Made by a program: the position numbers and the translations under genes. From assembly GCA_947500135.1 (NCBI GenBank), contig CANMQX010000003.1, positions 62,001-126,000 on the forward strand: 64,000 bases of DNA, read 5' to 3'. The stretch comes from an uncultured Paracoccaceae bacterium (lineage in GTDB: Bacteria; Pseudomonadota; Alphaproteobacteria; Rhodobacterales; Rhodobacteraceae). Positions 9,989 to 19,125 of the stretch are shown one piece after another (positions within the stretch are counted from its first letter, which is position 1; every line of letters begins with the position of its first letter). Below the pieces are notes generated by a model. The model was not told the origin of the DNA and made no database searches. It worked only from the letters and a program-made list of their open reading frames with translations.

Positions 9989-10843
9989 CTAGCGGCGTTG
10001 CGCAAGACCGATCAGGTTGGCAATTGCGGTAGCGTCCTCTTCATGGGCCAGATGCCCCAGATTTGGCAGTTCCGTCAGGTGGGCATCCGCCAGTTTCGGC
10101 AGGATATCCCGGCTGACTTGTGGTGGAACGGCCATGTCGTTCAGCCCGGTGATCAGCTGTACTGTGGTATCGATTTGGGGCAGTCGTGCCAGTAACCCGT
10201 CAAGCGACCACTGCGCCATCATTGAAAGGGTCGCATCTACATGCCCCCGATCCGTGGCCAGCCGGTAGTAAAGCCCTATTCCATCCGCATCCAGCTTCGA
10301 CCCCGTTCCAGTGATCAGCCGGGCCACGCTGCTGTGCGTTGTGGTTGCGGCAAACAGGCTTGCGCTGAATGGTGTCACCGCCAGCGCCTTGGCCATGATC
10401 GGGAATAGCCAGCCTGCGACCCCTTTGAAATTGCCCAAAGCGGCATTGATGCCAGTGATCCCTTTTGCAGGCCGCATCCCCAGTTCCCACAGCCGCAAGG
10501 CAATGGCGACCCCAGCCGAATGCCCGACAATGTGGGTGGGGTTCAGGTTCTGGTGTCGGCAGAGCGACAGGATGTCTTCGGCCATGTGGTCCAGCCCGCA
10601 GCGCTGCTGCGCGCCAAGCTGGGTAAACCCCTGCCCGGGCAAATCGATGGCAACGACATGATTGGTCTGCATCAGTAGCGGAAACAGGTGCCGAAAGCTC
10701 TGTGTCGCCCCGCCCGCCCCATGGATCAACAGGATTGTATCGCCTGTGCCTGCCTCTTGCAGGTGCCAGCGATGGGGGCGGTGTAGTACGATCCGGGAAT
10801 AATCGGTCAGGGGCCAGTCGGTTGCATCGTCTGGCCAGCGCAT
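9989..10843 (-). CDS. bchO: BchO, putative alpha/beta hydrolase of the Mg-chelatase operon
   Basis: A 284-residue alpha/beta-hydrolase-fold protein. The oxyanion segment ILLIHGAGGATQSFRHLFPLL and nucleophile elbow IVGHSAGVAIAL are visible, and a late His lies in NLGHLAHEEDA. BchO is encoded with Mg-chelatase genes throughout purple bacteria; its reaction is not established. The ATG at 10843 lies one base after the bchD stop, so the longer open frame to 10975 is bchD shadow. It is the last gene of the leftward crtA-bchI-bchD-bchO operon. Confidence 0.92.
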   Translation of the reverse strand: MRWPDDATDWPLTDYSRIVLHRPHRWHLQEAGTGDTILLIHGAGGATQSFRHLFPLLMQTNHVVAIDLPGQGFTQLGAQQRCGLDHMAEDILSLCRHQNLNPTHIVGHSAGVAIALRLWELGMRPAKGITGINAALGNFKGVAGWLFPIMAKALAVTPFSASLFAATTTHSSVARLITGTGSKLDADGIGLYYRLATDRGHVDATLSMMAQWSLDGLLARLPQIDTTVQLITGLNDMAVPPQVSRDILPKLADAHLTELPNLGHLAHEEDATAIANLIGLAQRR

Positions 10844-10844
10844 T

Positions 10845-12506
10845 TCAATCGCCCAGCGCTGTTGCGACGGATTGCGACAGCTTCTGTGCGTCGGCGCGGG
10901 GCAATGGCAGATAGGCGGCATCAAGCGTCTGTGCCAGGTTGCGCAGTGCCGGTTCGGGCCGGTTGCCCGTGTCAATCACAAGAGCGTCGATGCCTTGGCT
11001 GCGCAGCGTGCGGGCAATCTGTTGGGCATCGGTGGCCGCCTGTTTGCGGTTGGCCGTCCCATCCAACGCGATATTTGCCCGCCCATCGGTCAGGATGGCG
11101 ATGGTCGGTGTCAGACCTTTGCGTTTTGCATGATTGGCCTGCTCGAACGCGGTCATCATACCCGCCGCCAGCGGTGTGCCGCCGCCGCCGGGCAATCCGG
11201 CAAGGCGGCGTTTGGTTTGTACAAGTGAACGTGTGGGGGGCAAAAGAAGCTCTGCCTCTGTCCCCCGAAACGCCACAAGGGCCACATGGTCGCGCCGCGC
11301 ATAAGCTTGCGCGAGCAGCAGTTCGACGGCCCCCTTTGCTTCGGCCAGCCGGGTCAAGGCAGTAGAGCCTGAGGCGTCGACGGTGAAGATCAGCAGTCGG
11401 TCTGATTTTTCTTCGAACCGTTTGATGCGGAAATCGCTGGGCCGAATCTGGATTGTATCCCGCCCTGTCGCATTCTTGCGGATCGTTTGCCATGGGGCAG
11501 CCGCGCGCAGCGTGCCGATGATGTCGATCCGCGCGCCATCGCTGATCTTGCCCGCGCGCGCGGGGAGCGGCCTGCCCCGCCGATTACCCTTGCGCGCCGC
11601 ACCCGTGCCATTGCCGCGCCCTTGGCGGGCTTTTTGGGCGGCAAGTTTTTCGAGCAGGTTATCGGGAAGAAGCGCGCGAACGGCTTCGAGCAGAAGTTCG
11701 TCGGGGATGTCGAGCGTGTCGTCGCTGTTTTGGTTTTCAGTTTGGTCTGGTGGTGGTGCTTGGGGTTCCTGTGGTGCCGGTTCGGGGATGCGTGTGGCCC
11801 GATGTGCCAGCGTCAGGGCGCAGGCGATTTCGATGTCTTCTGCATTTACCGTGTCCCGGTCGTGCAAGGTCGCGTGGGCCTTGGCGGCGCGAAGTGTGAA
11901 GAGCGGCGCGCGCAGGCTGTCGATGCCAAGTTGAGCGGCGATATGGGTGATTTGCTTGATCAATTCTGGCGCAACATAGGGCAGCGCCCGAGCCTGGGCG
12001 GGGGTGAAGCCCGCTCCCGGGGGGAGGGTCGGGGGCTGCCCGGCGCTGCCGGGCGTTACATCTGCGATGTCACGCAACGCCACCTCGGAGAGGTCTGTGT
12101 GGAATGCGAGGCGTTCTGCGAGTTTCGGATCAAGCATCTCGTCTGGCGCGGCCCCTTCATCAAACGCCATAAGTGTATGACCCGCGTTCTGATCAAGCGC
12201 GATAGAGAGATGTGCCGACAACCGCGCCGGGGCGCGTTCGGCCATGGCAAGGCTGATGGGGCCGGGTGTGGCCAGCAGCCCCTGTTCCTGCACCAATCGC
12301 CCGGTTGCCAGGGTTGCAGACAGGTCAAGACCGCCAAAAAGGGCCTCTTCACTGATGGCGGGGTGGATGCGTTTGGCCTTTGTGTCGATCCGTTTTTGTA
12401 ATTCGTCCCGTACCGGCCCGGACCTTGCACGGATTGTGATCCCGCCAAGTCGGGGGTCAATGGCCAGCAGTTGCAGCGCCAGCGTGGCCTGCGTCCAGCT
12501 ATCCAA
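10845..12506 (-). CDS. bchD: Magnesium chelatase subunit D BchD
   Basis: BchD is the AAA+/integrin-I-domain subunit that, with BchI and BchH, inserts Mg2+ into protoporphyrin IX. The N-terminal region is a degenerate AAA+ domain, then comes a linker rich in Pro, Glu and Gln, and a C-terminal VWA domain with MIDAS motif TVDASGS. The start is uncertain: no ATG fits. A TTG at 12506 preceded by GGAAGAAG gives 553 residues beginning at the conserved LDSWTQATLALQLLAIDP; a GTG at 12533 is the alternative. Either overlaps the end of bchI. Confidence 0.93.
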   Translation of the reverse strand: MDSWTQATLALQLLAIDPRLGGITIRARSGPVRDELQKRIDTKAKRIHPAISEEALFGGLDLSATLATGRLVQEQGLLATPGPISLAMAERAPARLSAHLSIALDQNAGHTLMAFDEGAAPDEMLDPKLAERLAFHTDLSEVALRDIADVTPGSAGQPPTLPPGAGFTPAQARALPYVAPELIKQITHIAAQLGIDSLRAPLFTLRAAKAHATLHDRDTVNAEDIEIACALTLAHRATRIPEPAPQEPQAPPPDQTENQNSDDTLDIPDELLLEAVRALLPDNLLEKLAAQKARQGRGNGTGAARKGNRRGRPLPARAGKISDGARIDIIGTLRAAAPWQTIRKNATGRDTIQIRPSDFRIKRFEEKSDRLLIFTVDASGSTALTRLAEAKGAVELLLAQAYARRDHVALVAFRGTEAELLLPPTRSLVQTKRRLAGLPGGGGTPLAAGMMTAFEQANHAKRKGLTPTIAILTDGRANIALDGTANRKQAATDAQQIARTLRSQGIDALVIDTGNRPEPALRNLAQTLDAAYLPLPRADAQKLSQSVATALGD

Positions 12507-13500
12507 GAACTTCTTCCACCGTGCGCGCAACACGTGTTCCGCTGCCCGCCTCATCCAACGGATCGCGCCGCAAGCGGTGGCGCAACGCCATGGGGGCGAC
12601 ATCGCGCACATGCGCGCGGGTCAGGGCGGTGTCGTCGCGCCATGCGGCATAGGCGCGGGCGGCCTTAAGCAATGTCAGTTCGCCGCGCAGCCCGTCAGAC
12701 CCAAGGGCGAGGCAAAGTTCAGCCACGTCTTTCAGCGTCTTTTCAGGCGTTTTCAACTTGGTCAGCGATTTGCGCGCAGTCAGGATACGGTCGCGGATTG
12801 CGGCATCTTCCGCCTGCCAGCGCAGCATGAAGGCGGCATTGTCATTTTCAAACGCATCACGGCGTTTGATGACCGCTACCCTTGTGTCGATTTCCTTGGG
12901 TGATGTGACCTCGACCGACAGCCCGAACCGGTCAAGCAGTTGCGGCCGCAATTCGCCTTCTTCCGGGTTGCCGGAGCCGACAAGGACAAAGTGGGCGGGG
13001 TGCCGGATGGACAGGCCTTCGCGTTCGACCACGTTTTCGCCGGATTGGGCCACATCAAGCAGCAGGTCGACGATGTGGTCTTCGAGCAGGTTCACCTCAT
13101 CAATATAAAGGTAGCCGCGATTGGCTTTGGCTAGCAGGCCGGGCTGGAACGCCTTTTCGCCCTTGGTCAGCGCCTTTTCGATATCCAGAGCGCCTGTCAC
13201 CCGGTCTTCGGTCGCGCCCAAGGGCAGGTCGACAACGGGTGTTGGTTTTTCATGGCTGCGCTTGGTTTTCAGATTTGCCCAGCCGGGGACCTCGGCCGCC
13301 TTTGCACTGTTCACCGGGCAACCTTTGATTGCCTTGATCGGCGGCAGCAGGGCGGCCAGCGCGCGTACAGCCGTAGATTTGCCCGTGCCCCTGTCCCCAA
13401 ACACCAAAACGCCGCCGATACTGGGGTCGATGGCCGTCAGGATCATCGCCCGTTTCATTTCATCCTGACCAACGATGGCGGAAAAGGGGAAGGGGGTCAT
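12499..13500 (-). CDS. bchI: Magnesium chelatase subunit I BchI
   Basis: BchI is the AAA+ ATPase that powers Mg2+ insertion into protoporphyrin IX. The protein has 333 residues, the expected length. The Walker A motif GDRGTGKST is at about 35-43 and Walker B YLYIDEVNLL near 140. The start at 13500 follows GGAGG and overlaps the crtA stop (ATGA), so the open frame up to 13539 is not used. bchD follows with an overlap. Confidence 0.96.
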   Translation of the reverse strand: MTPFPFSAIVGQDEMKRAMILTAIDPSIGGVLVFGDRGTGKSTAVRALAALLPPIKAIKGCPVNSAKAAEVPGWANLKTKRSHEKPTPVVDLPLGATEDRVTGALDIEKALTKGEKAFQPGLLAKANRGYLYIDEVNLLEDHIVDLLLDVAQSGENVVEREGLSIRHPAHFVLVGSGNPEEGELRPQLLDRFGLSVEVTSPKEIDTRVAVIKRRDAFENDNAAFMLRWQAEDAAIRDRILTARKSLTKLKTPEKTLKDVAELCLALGSDGLRGELTLLKAARAYAAWRDDTALTRAHVRDVAPMALRHRLRRDPLDEAGSGTRVARTVEEVLG

Positions 13501-14198
13501 GCGGCCTCCAGTTTCTTGAGTGGTGAGGTGCCGTTCCATGTGCCCCGGTCCGAATGGACCGAGAAACGGACATATAGTTCTTCGCGAAACCAGCCTTCAT
13601 CCCTGACGGCACGGATGGCGTCGGCATGCGGGCCTGTCCGGGCGAAGGCGGCCATGGCTTTTTCGGACGGCCAGATGGAAAACGTGACCTGATGCAGCAT
13701 CGGGACCTCGCCAATGCCGATCTTGAAAGCCACGTTGGGGTCCTGCCCGATCATTTTTGAGATATTGGGCACCCGGCCCCAAAACCGGGCAAGGGTGCGT
13801 GGTTTGATCGTGGCCCGCGTCAGTGCGGCAAGCGGGCCGTTGGTAAGGTTAGTGTCAGGTTGGAACGGGGTTTTGCCGGACCATTGCCCGCGCGCAGTCT
13901 GGGTTTGCAAAAAGACGGTCCAGTTTTCGGTCGCGCGCCGGATGTAGCGGGCAAAGACACCAGTTTGCGTGCGCTTGCGTGCGGTTTCGGCATCCGGCCA
14001 TGTGGCCAGGATCGCGTAGACGGCTGTATTGGGGACGGGGGTGAACCCCTCGCCCGTGCCAGAGCCGCAGAGTTTCCAGAACCCGATATCGGTGGTGCGG
14101 CTAAGTGGTAGCCGTGCGGCGCCCATCATGCCCAGCGCCCATGCCCGGGCCAGAACCCCGGAAAAGCGGTAGAATGACAGGGTGACAATCTGGGTCAC
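13497..14198 (-). CDS. crtA: Spheroidene monooxygenase CrtA
   Basis: CrtA adds the 2-keto group to spheroidene, giving spheroidenone in aerated cells, so this organism should use the spheroidene pathway. The 233-residue protein contains SFYRFSGVLARAWALG near the start, then FWKLCGSGTGEGFTP and the conserved MLHQVTFSIWPSEKAM. I chose the GTG at 14198 (AAAGG seven bases upstream). An in-frame TTG at 14222 would begin inside a PpsR box and has no ribosome site. It leads the crtA-bchI-bchD-bchO operon. Confidence 0.92.
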   Translation of the reverse strand: MTQIVTLSFYRFSGVLARAWALGMMGAARLPLSRTTDIGFWKLCGSGTGEGFTPVPNTAVYAILATWPDAETARKRTQTGVFARYIRRATENWTVFLQTQTARGQWSGKTPFQPDTNLTNGPLAALTRATIKPRTLARFWGRVPNISKMIGQDPNVAFKIGIGEVPMLHQVTFSIWPSEKAMAAFARTGPHADAIRAVRDEGWFREELYVRFSVHSDRGTWNGTSPLKKLEAA

Positions 14199-14216
14199 GG
14201 TCGGAACCTTTGTTGG

Positions 14217-14289
14217 TGTCAAGTTATCCTGACATAGGACCGCTCTTTTGGGAAGATCATGCGATAATAATTGTCAACTTAGCCTGACA
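14217..14289. promoter_or_regulatory. Two PpsR/CrtJ boxes between crtA and crtI
   Basis: Two near-identical palindromes of the TGT-N12-ACA type occur at 14217-14234 (TGTCAAGTTATCCTGACA) and 14272-14289 (TGTCAACTTAGCCTGACA), 55 bp apart. PpsR/CrtJ is known to bind such paired sites and repress carotenoid and bacteriochlorophyll genes in oxygen and light. They lie between the divergent crtA and crtI starts and should control both directions. ppsR itself is not in the window. Confidence 0.85.
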
Positions 14290-14305
14290 CTATTAGTGTT
14301 AAGCC

Positions 14306-15844
14306 ATGATTACATCTGATCTGACCGACTCAAACGCAGCAATTGTTATCGGTGCGGGCCTTGGTGGCCTTGCTGCAGCGATGCGTTTGGGGGCCAAAGG
14401 TTACGCTGTGACGGTGCTGGATCGGCTGGATCGGCCCGGCGGGCGGGGGTCATCTGTCACGCAGGATGGACACCGATTCGACCTTGGCCCGACGATTATT
14501 ACCGTCCCGCAGGTATACGAGCAGCTATGGGCCGCTTGTGGCCGCGATTTTCACAAAGATGTCGATCTGCGCCCGATGGACCCGTTTTATGAGGTTCGAT
14601 GGCCGGACGGGTCGACCTTTACCGCCCGGCAAGACACCGATGCGATGCTGACCGAGGTTGCGCGGCTCAGCCCGCGCGATGTGCCCGGTTACAAGCGGTT
14701 TTTGAAGGATAGTGAACGTCGCTATGTTGTCGGCTTTGAAGGCATGGTCGCCAAGCCGATGCACAAGCTGTGGGAAACGATCAGGGTTCTGCCAGAGTTT
14801 GCCCGGCTGCGCGCGGATAAATCCATCCTTGGCCTCGCCAAGCGGCGGGTAAAGGATGCCCGGTTGCGCATGGCCCTGTCGTTTCATCCGCTGTTTATTG
14901 GCGGTGATCCGCGGCACGTCACATCGATGTATGCTTTGGTCGCCTATCTCGAAAAGGAATTCGGCGTTCATTATGCGATGGGCGGTGTGCAGGCGATTGC
15001 CGACGCGATGGTGGCTGTGATCCGGTCGCAAGGCGGGCAGGTGCGCCATGGGATCGAGGTGGATGAGATACTGGTCGAAGCCGGTGCAGCCAAAGGTGTG
15101 CGGCTGGTGAATGGAGAGCGTATTGCCGTCCCGCTCGTCGTCAGCAACGCCGATGCGGGCCATACCTATCAACGTCTGCTGCGCAACCAACCCCGCAAAC
15201 GGTGGACCAGCAAAAAGCTGACATCGCGCCGATGGTCGATGGGTCTGTTTGTCTGGTATTTCGGGACCAAGGGCACAGCCAATATGTGGCCCGATATGGG
15301 CCATCACACGATCACCAATGCGCCGCGTTATGAGGGGTTGCTGAAAGATATCTTTATCAAGGGCAGGTTGTCGGACGACATGAGCCTTTACATCCATCGC
15401 CCCGCGCGGACCGACCCAAGCGTTGCGCCCAAGGGGGACGATACATTCTATGTCCTGTCGCCCGTGCCACATCTGGGGTTCGATGATCCGGTCGATTGGG
15501 AGGTCGAGGCCCAGACGTACAAAGCCAAGGTACAGGCCGAGGTTGAAAAATACCTTCCCGGTTTTGCCGACCATATCAGTACTGAAATGACCTTGACCCC
15601 CGCTGATTTCCGGGATCGGTATCTGTCGCCCAACGGGTCAGGCTTTTCGATAGAACCGCGTATTCTGCAATCCGCATGGTTCCGCCCGCATAACGTCAGT
15701 GAAGAGGCTGATGGTCTTTATCTGGTGGGTGCAGGTACCCATCCCGGTGCTGGCGTGCCGGGTGTGATCTCCAGCGCTGAAGTGTTGGGCAAGCTTGTAC
15801 CGGATGCCCCTGTGCAACCTGAACTGAAAATGGCCGCCGAATGA
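14306..15844 (+). CDS. crtI: Phytoene desaturase CrtI
   Basis: CrtI is the FAD-dependent desaturase that converts phytoene to neurosporene in the spheroidene pathway. The protein has 512 residues. The dinucleotide-binding motif VIGAGLGGLAAAMRLGAKG is at about 14-32, and the bacterial-type desaturase signature YLVGAGTHPGAGVPGV lies near the C-terminus. It starts 16 bp after the second PpsR box with only a weak ribosome site. The stop overlaps crtB (ATGA). Confidence 0.96.
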   Translation: MITSDLTDSNAAIVIGAGLGGLAAAMRLGAKGYAVTVLDRLDRPGGRGSSVTQDGHRFDLGPTIITVPQVYEQLWAACGRDFHKDVDLRPMDPFYEVRWPDGSTFTARQDTDAMLTEVARLSPRDVPGYKRFLKDSERRYVVGFEGMVAKPMHKLWETIRVLPEFARLRADKSILGLAKRRVKDARLRMALSFHPLFIGGDPRHVTSMYALVAYLEKEFGVHYAMGGVQAIADAMVAVIRSQGGQVRHGIEVDEILVEAGAAKGVRLVNGERIAVPLVVSNADAGHTYQRLLRNQPRKRWTSKKLTSRRWSMGLFVWYFGTKGTANMWPDMGHHTITNAPRYEGLLKDIFIKGRLSDDMSLYIHRPARTDPSVAPKGDDTFYVLSPVPHLGFDDPVDWEVEAQTYKAKVQAEVEKYLPGFADHISTEMTLTPADFRDRYLSPNGSGFSIEPRILQSAWFRPHNVSEEADGLYLVGAGTHPGAGVPGVISSAEVLGKLVPDAPVQPELKMAAE

Positions 15845-16863
15845 TCCGACCTGACGACCTGAACCATTGCAAAGAGGCGATCCGCCATGGGTCGCTGTCA
15901 TTTCATGCCGCATCGAAACTGCTGCCTGCATCGGTGCGCGATCCGGCCTTGGCCTTATACGCCTTTTGCCGCTTGGCCGATGATGAGGTTGACGAGGGCG
16001 AATATCAGGCGGGCGCTGTTTTGCGTTTGCAGGAACGGCTTGATCTGGCCTATGCGGGCAAACCGCGCAATGCGCCCGAAGATCGGGCCTTTGCAGCGAT
16101 TATTTCAGATTTTGAGATGCCGCGCGCATTGCCCGAGGCATTGCTGGAAGGGCTGGCATGGGATGCGGCCGAACATCGCTATGACAGTTTGAGCGGAGTG
16201 CGGGATTATTCCGCCCGCGTCGCCAGTGCCGTGGGTGCGATGATGTGTGTGCTGATGCGGGTGCGTGACCCCGATGCGCTGGCCCGCGCTTGTGATCTTG
16301 GGGTTGCCATGCAGCTGACCAATATCGCCCGCGATGTGGGCGAGGATGCGCGCATGGGTCGGATTTACCTGCCGTTGGATTGGCTGGCCGAGGCGGGGAT
16401 TGATCCGCTGAACTTTACCCGCGACCCGATGCCGACCGATGATGTCCGGCGCATGGTCAAACGATTGCTGGCCGAGGCAGACAGACTTTATCGCCGATCC
16501 GAAGCCGGGATCAATGTGCTGCCCTTGCAGGCGCGCACGGGGATATGGGCGGCCCGGTTGATCTATGCAGGCATTGGCAAAGAGCTGCGGCGGCAGGGCT
16601 ATGACAGCATTTCGATGCGCGCCCATACCTCGACCGCGCAAAAGCTCGGATGGCTGGTCCAATCAGGCGCGCGCACGGTTGGTTCCGTGATCATGCCGAA
16701 ATCCGCCGTGATCTATGCCAAACCGCTGGATGAGGTGGCGTTTCTTGTGGATGCCGCGAGCCGGGCCAAAGCCGATCCGGGCCGATCTGCGTCGGTGGTG
16801 GATATTCTGGCGCAATTGCGCGCACGCGAACAAGGCATTGGAACTGACCGTCCGCTGGCGTAG
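15841..16863 (+). CDS. crtB: Phytoene synthase CrtB
   Basis: CrtB joins two geranylgeranyl diphosphates into phytoene, the first committed carotenoid step; the substrate would come from CrtE at 59749. The protein has 340 residues. Both aspartate-rich diphosphate-binding motifs are present: LADDEVDEG near 43-51 and NIARDVGEDARMGRIYLP near 161-178. It is translationally coupled to crtI and lies 30 bp before tspO. Confidence 0.96.
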   Translation: MIRPDDLNHCKEAIRHGSLSFHAASKLLPASVRDPALALYAFCRLADDEVDEGEYQAGAVLRLQERLDLAYAGKPRNAPEDRAFAAIISDFEMPRALPEALLEGLAWDAAEHRYDSLSGVRDYSARVASAVGAMMCVLMRVRDPDALARACDLGVAMQLTNIARDVGEDARMGRIYLPLDWLAEAGIDPLNFTRDPMPTDDVRRMVKRLLAEADRLYRRSEAGINVLPLQARTGIWAARLIYAGIGKELRRQGYDSISMRAHTSTAQKLGWLVQSGARTVGSVIMPKSAVIYAKPLDEVAFLVDAASRAKADPGRSASVVDILAQLRAREQGIGTDRPLA

Positions 16864-16893
16864 TAAACGGGGTGACCTTGAAAGGGCCCTGCG

Positions 16894-17376
16894 ATGGATA
16901 TTCTGCTGTTTTTCCTGTTTCTGGCTGCAACTTTCGGTGCCGCGGCAACAGGCGCCCTGTTTCCAACGGGTGAATGGTACAAAAACCTGAACAAACCATC
17001 ATGGGTGCCACCTGATTGGGTGTTCCCGGTGGCGTGGACCAGCATCTATCTGCTGATCGCTTTCGCGGGCGCCCGGGTCGCCGGTCTGGAGGGGAGCGCC
17101 TATGCCATGGCATTCTGGGCAATCCAGATCGCATTGAACGCATTATGGACGCCGGTCTTTTTTGGGCTGCGGCATCTTAAGGCGTCATTGCCCGTCATGG
17201 TCTGCCTGTGGCTGGCCGTTTTTGGTGCGACAGTGACCCACTGGCAGTTGGATTTCTGGGCCGGGCTGGCGTTTTCCCCCTATCTGGCATGGGTGACGGT
17301 GGCAGCGGCGCTGAACGTGGCGATGTGGCGGCTGAACCCGGACGAGAAGCCATTGGATTTGGCGAATATGTCGTAA
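16894..17376 (+). CDS. tspO: TspO/MBR family tryptophan-rich sensory protein
   Basis: A 160-residue five-helix membrane protein. The family motif region LNKPSWVPPDWVFPVAWTSIYLL (about residues 31-53) is rich in Trp and Pro. In Rhodobacter, TspO is an outer-membrane protein that affects tetrapyrrole levels and photosynthesis gene expression. Its place after crtIB is the standard one. It is the last photosynthesis gene before the 40-kb non-photosynthetic segment; in relatives crtC normally follows. Confidence 0.93.
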   Translation: MDILLFFLFLAATFGAAATGALFPTGEWYKNLNKPSWVPPDWVFPVAWTSIYLLIAFAGARVAGLEGSAYAMAFWAIQIALNALWTPVFFGLRHLKASLPVMVCLWLAVFGATVTHWQLDFWAGLAFSPYLAWVTVAAALNVAMWRLNPDEKPLDLANMS

Positions 17377-17390
17377 GTCTGTAAAGGCCT

Positions 17391-18194
17391 TTAAGCCGTT
17401 CCTTTCTGGTCCTTTTGTTCGGCCAACGCGTCGCGCAAGGCGTCCCCGGTCAGGTTGATGGCGAGAACGCAGATAACCACCGCCAGCCCGGGCCAGATCA
17501 TTTGCAGCGGGGTTGACCGCATGTGAATGCGCGCATCCAGCAGCATTGTTCCCCATTCGGGCATCGGAGGCTGCACCCCAAAGCCAAGAAACCCGAGTGC
17601 TGAGATGCCAAGGATCGCGCGGGCGAACATGCCGGTCCAGACGACCGCAAGCGACGGCAACAGTGATGGCAGGTAATGCCAGCGTGCGATCACCAGCGGC
17701 GACAGCCCCGCAAGCTTTGCCTGAACAACGTAGCCCCGGTTTTGCAACGACAGCCCGATACCCCGCGCGACACGGGCATAGCGCATCCAGCCGGTTACCG
17801 TCAGGGCAAAGATCAGGCTGCCCGTACCGGCCCCGAGCACGCCTGCGATCACCACTGCGGCCACAAGATCGGGGAAGGCCAGAAATGTGTCGGTTACCCG
17901 CATCATGAGCCAATCGGTCAGTTTCCCCCCTTGCGCGGCCACAAGACCCGCAACCGTGCCGATGCACAGGCCGATGACCGAGATCAGAAAGGCAAGACCG
18001 AGCGACCAGCGCGCACCATGCAGCAACCGCGACAGGATATCCCGCCCCAGCGCGTCTGTCCCCAGCAGCCATTCGAGGCTTGGTGGGTTTAAGCGATGTG
18101 GGATGTTGATCTGCGTGGGGTCATAAGGTGCGAGCATTGGCCCGATCAGCGCAAGCAGCACCAGGACAACCACAAGCGTGCCAACACTACGCAT
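17391..18194 (-). CDS. ABC transporter permease (DppC/OppC/NikC type)
   Basis: A 267-residue inner-membrane permease of the peptide/nickel ABC family with about six membrane segments. The N-terminal motif LIGPMLAPYDPTQINI is followed by HRLNPPSLEWLLGTDALGRDILSRLLHGAR, typical of DppC-like proteins. The start at 18194 overlaps the stop of the partner permease; an upstream ATG at 18218 is also open. It is the last gene of a five-gene leftward transporter operon. The substrate is not predictable from this subunit. Confidence 0.88.
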   Translation of the reverse strand: MRSVGTLVVVLVLLALIGPMLAPYDPTQINIPHRLNPPSLEWLLGTDALGRDILSRLLHGARWSLGLAFLISVIGLCIGTVAGLVAAQGGKLTDWLMMRVTDTFLAFPDLVAAVVIAGVLGAGTGSLIFALTVTGWMRYARVARGIGLSLQNRGYVVQAKLAGLSPLVIARWHYLPSLLPSLAVVWTGMFARAILGISALGFLGFGVQPPMPEWGTMLLDARIHMRSTPLQMIWPGLAVVICVLAINLTGDALRDALAEQKDQKGTA

Positions 18195-19125
18195 CCCGCT
18201 CTCCGATCCGGGGATCAAGGGCGCGATAGATCAGGTCGATCAGCAGATTGACCGTTACGAAAAGCACCGCAGTCAGGACCACCACGGCTTGCACCTTGGG
18301 GAAGTCGCGCGCCTCGATCGCGCTCACCAGAAAGCTGCCAAGGCCGGGGCGGGCAAAGATCACCTCGACCATGACCACGCCCTCTAGCAAAAAGGCCAGT
18401 TCGAGGCCGAAGACGGTCACGACGGGGATGGCCGCATGAGGCGCCACATGGTCGCGTTCGATATCCCGATTGGCGACGCCCCGCCGTCGGAAGGCTGGCA
18501 GGAAGGGCTGACCGCGTGCCTCCAGGATGCCTGAACGTAGGATGCGTGTCAGCGATGCAGCGACCCCCAAACCCAGTGTGAGCGCGGGCAAGATGATATG
18601 CGCGGGCGTACGGGTCCCCATTGCGGGCAGCCAACCCAGTTGAACCGCAAACAGCAGGATGAGCAGAAGTCCCAGCCAATAGGCCGGAATGGCAGCGCCT
18701 ATCGATGCCAGTGCCACGGCACACCGGTCCAGCCAGCCACCGGGACGGCGCGTGGCAACATAGGCAAGCGGCACAGAGGTAAGCAGGCCGATGATCAGGC
18801 CTGCAAGTGCTAGCGGTAGGGTGTAGGATATCATCGTCACCAATTCCGGCCAGACGTTGCGCCCGGTCACGGATGATTGCCCAAAATCGCCAACCAGAAG
18901 CGGGCCGACCCATGCTTGAAAGGCGGTCCAGAAATGTGCGTCCAGTCCAGCCTCTGTGCGGACCTGATCGACCACCTCTGCCGGGACCACTGCCTGATAG
19001 CGTGCGATCGCAATGGCCAAAGCAGGATCACCGGGTGCGTGCCATAGCAGTGCAAAAGTCGCCAGCGCTGCGCCCGTCAGCACCACGGCGGCGCGCAGCA
19101 GAAGGCTCGCGATGAGCTGGATCAC
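18187..19125 (-). CDS. ABC transporter permease (DppB/OppB/NikB type)
   Basis: A 312-residue permease with about six membrane segments and the family motifs HAPGDPALAI near the N-terminus and LEGVVMVEVIFARPGLGSFL near residue 245. It pairs with the DppC-type permease whose start it overlaps by 8 bases, and its own start overlaps the stop of the upstream ATPase gene (ATGA). Peptide or nickel uptake is the family role. Confidence 0.88.
   Translation of the reverse strand: MIQLIASLLLRAAVVLTGAALATFALLWHAPGDPALAIAIARYQAVVPAEVVDQVRTEAGLDAHFWTAFQAWVGPLLVGDFGQSSVTGRNVWPELVTMISYTLPLALAGLIIGLLTSVPLAYVATRRPGGWLDRCAVALASIGAAIPAYWLGLLLILLFAVQLGWLPAMGTRTPAHIILPALTLGLGVAASLTRILRSGILEARGQPFLPAFRRRGVANRDIERDHVAPHAAIPVVTVFGLELAFLLEGVVMVEVIFARPGLGSFLVSAIEARDFPKVQAVVVLTAVLFVTVNLLIDLIYRALDPRIGERDA

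Noticed and set aside
14525-15574. Leftward 349-codon frame opposite crtI
   Set aside because: Complementary-strand shadow of crtI; rich in His, Gln and Pro as expected from antisense of GC-rich DNA.
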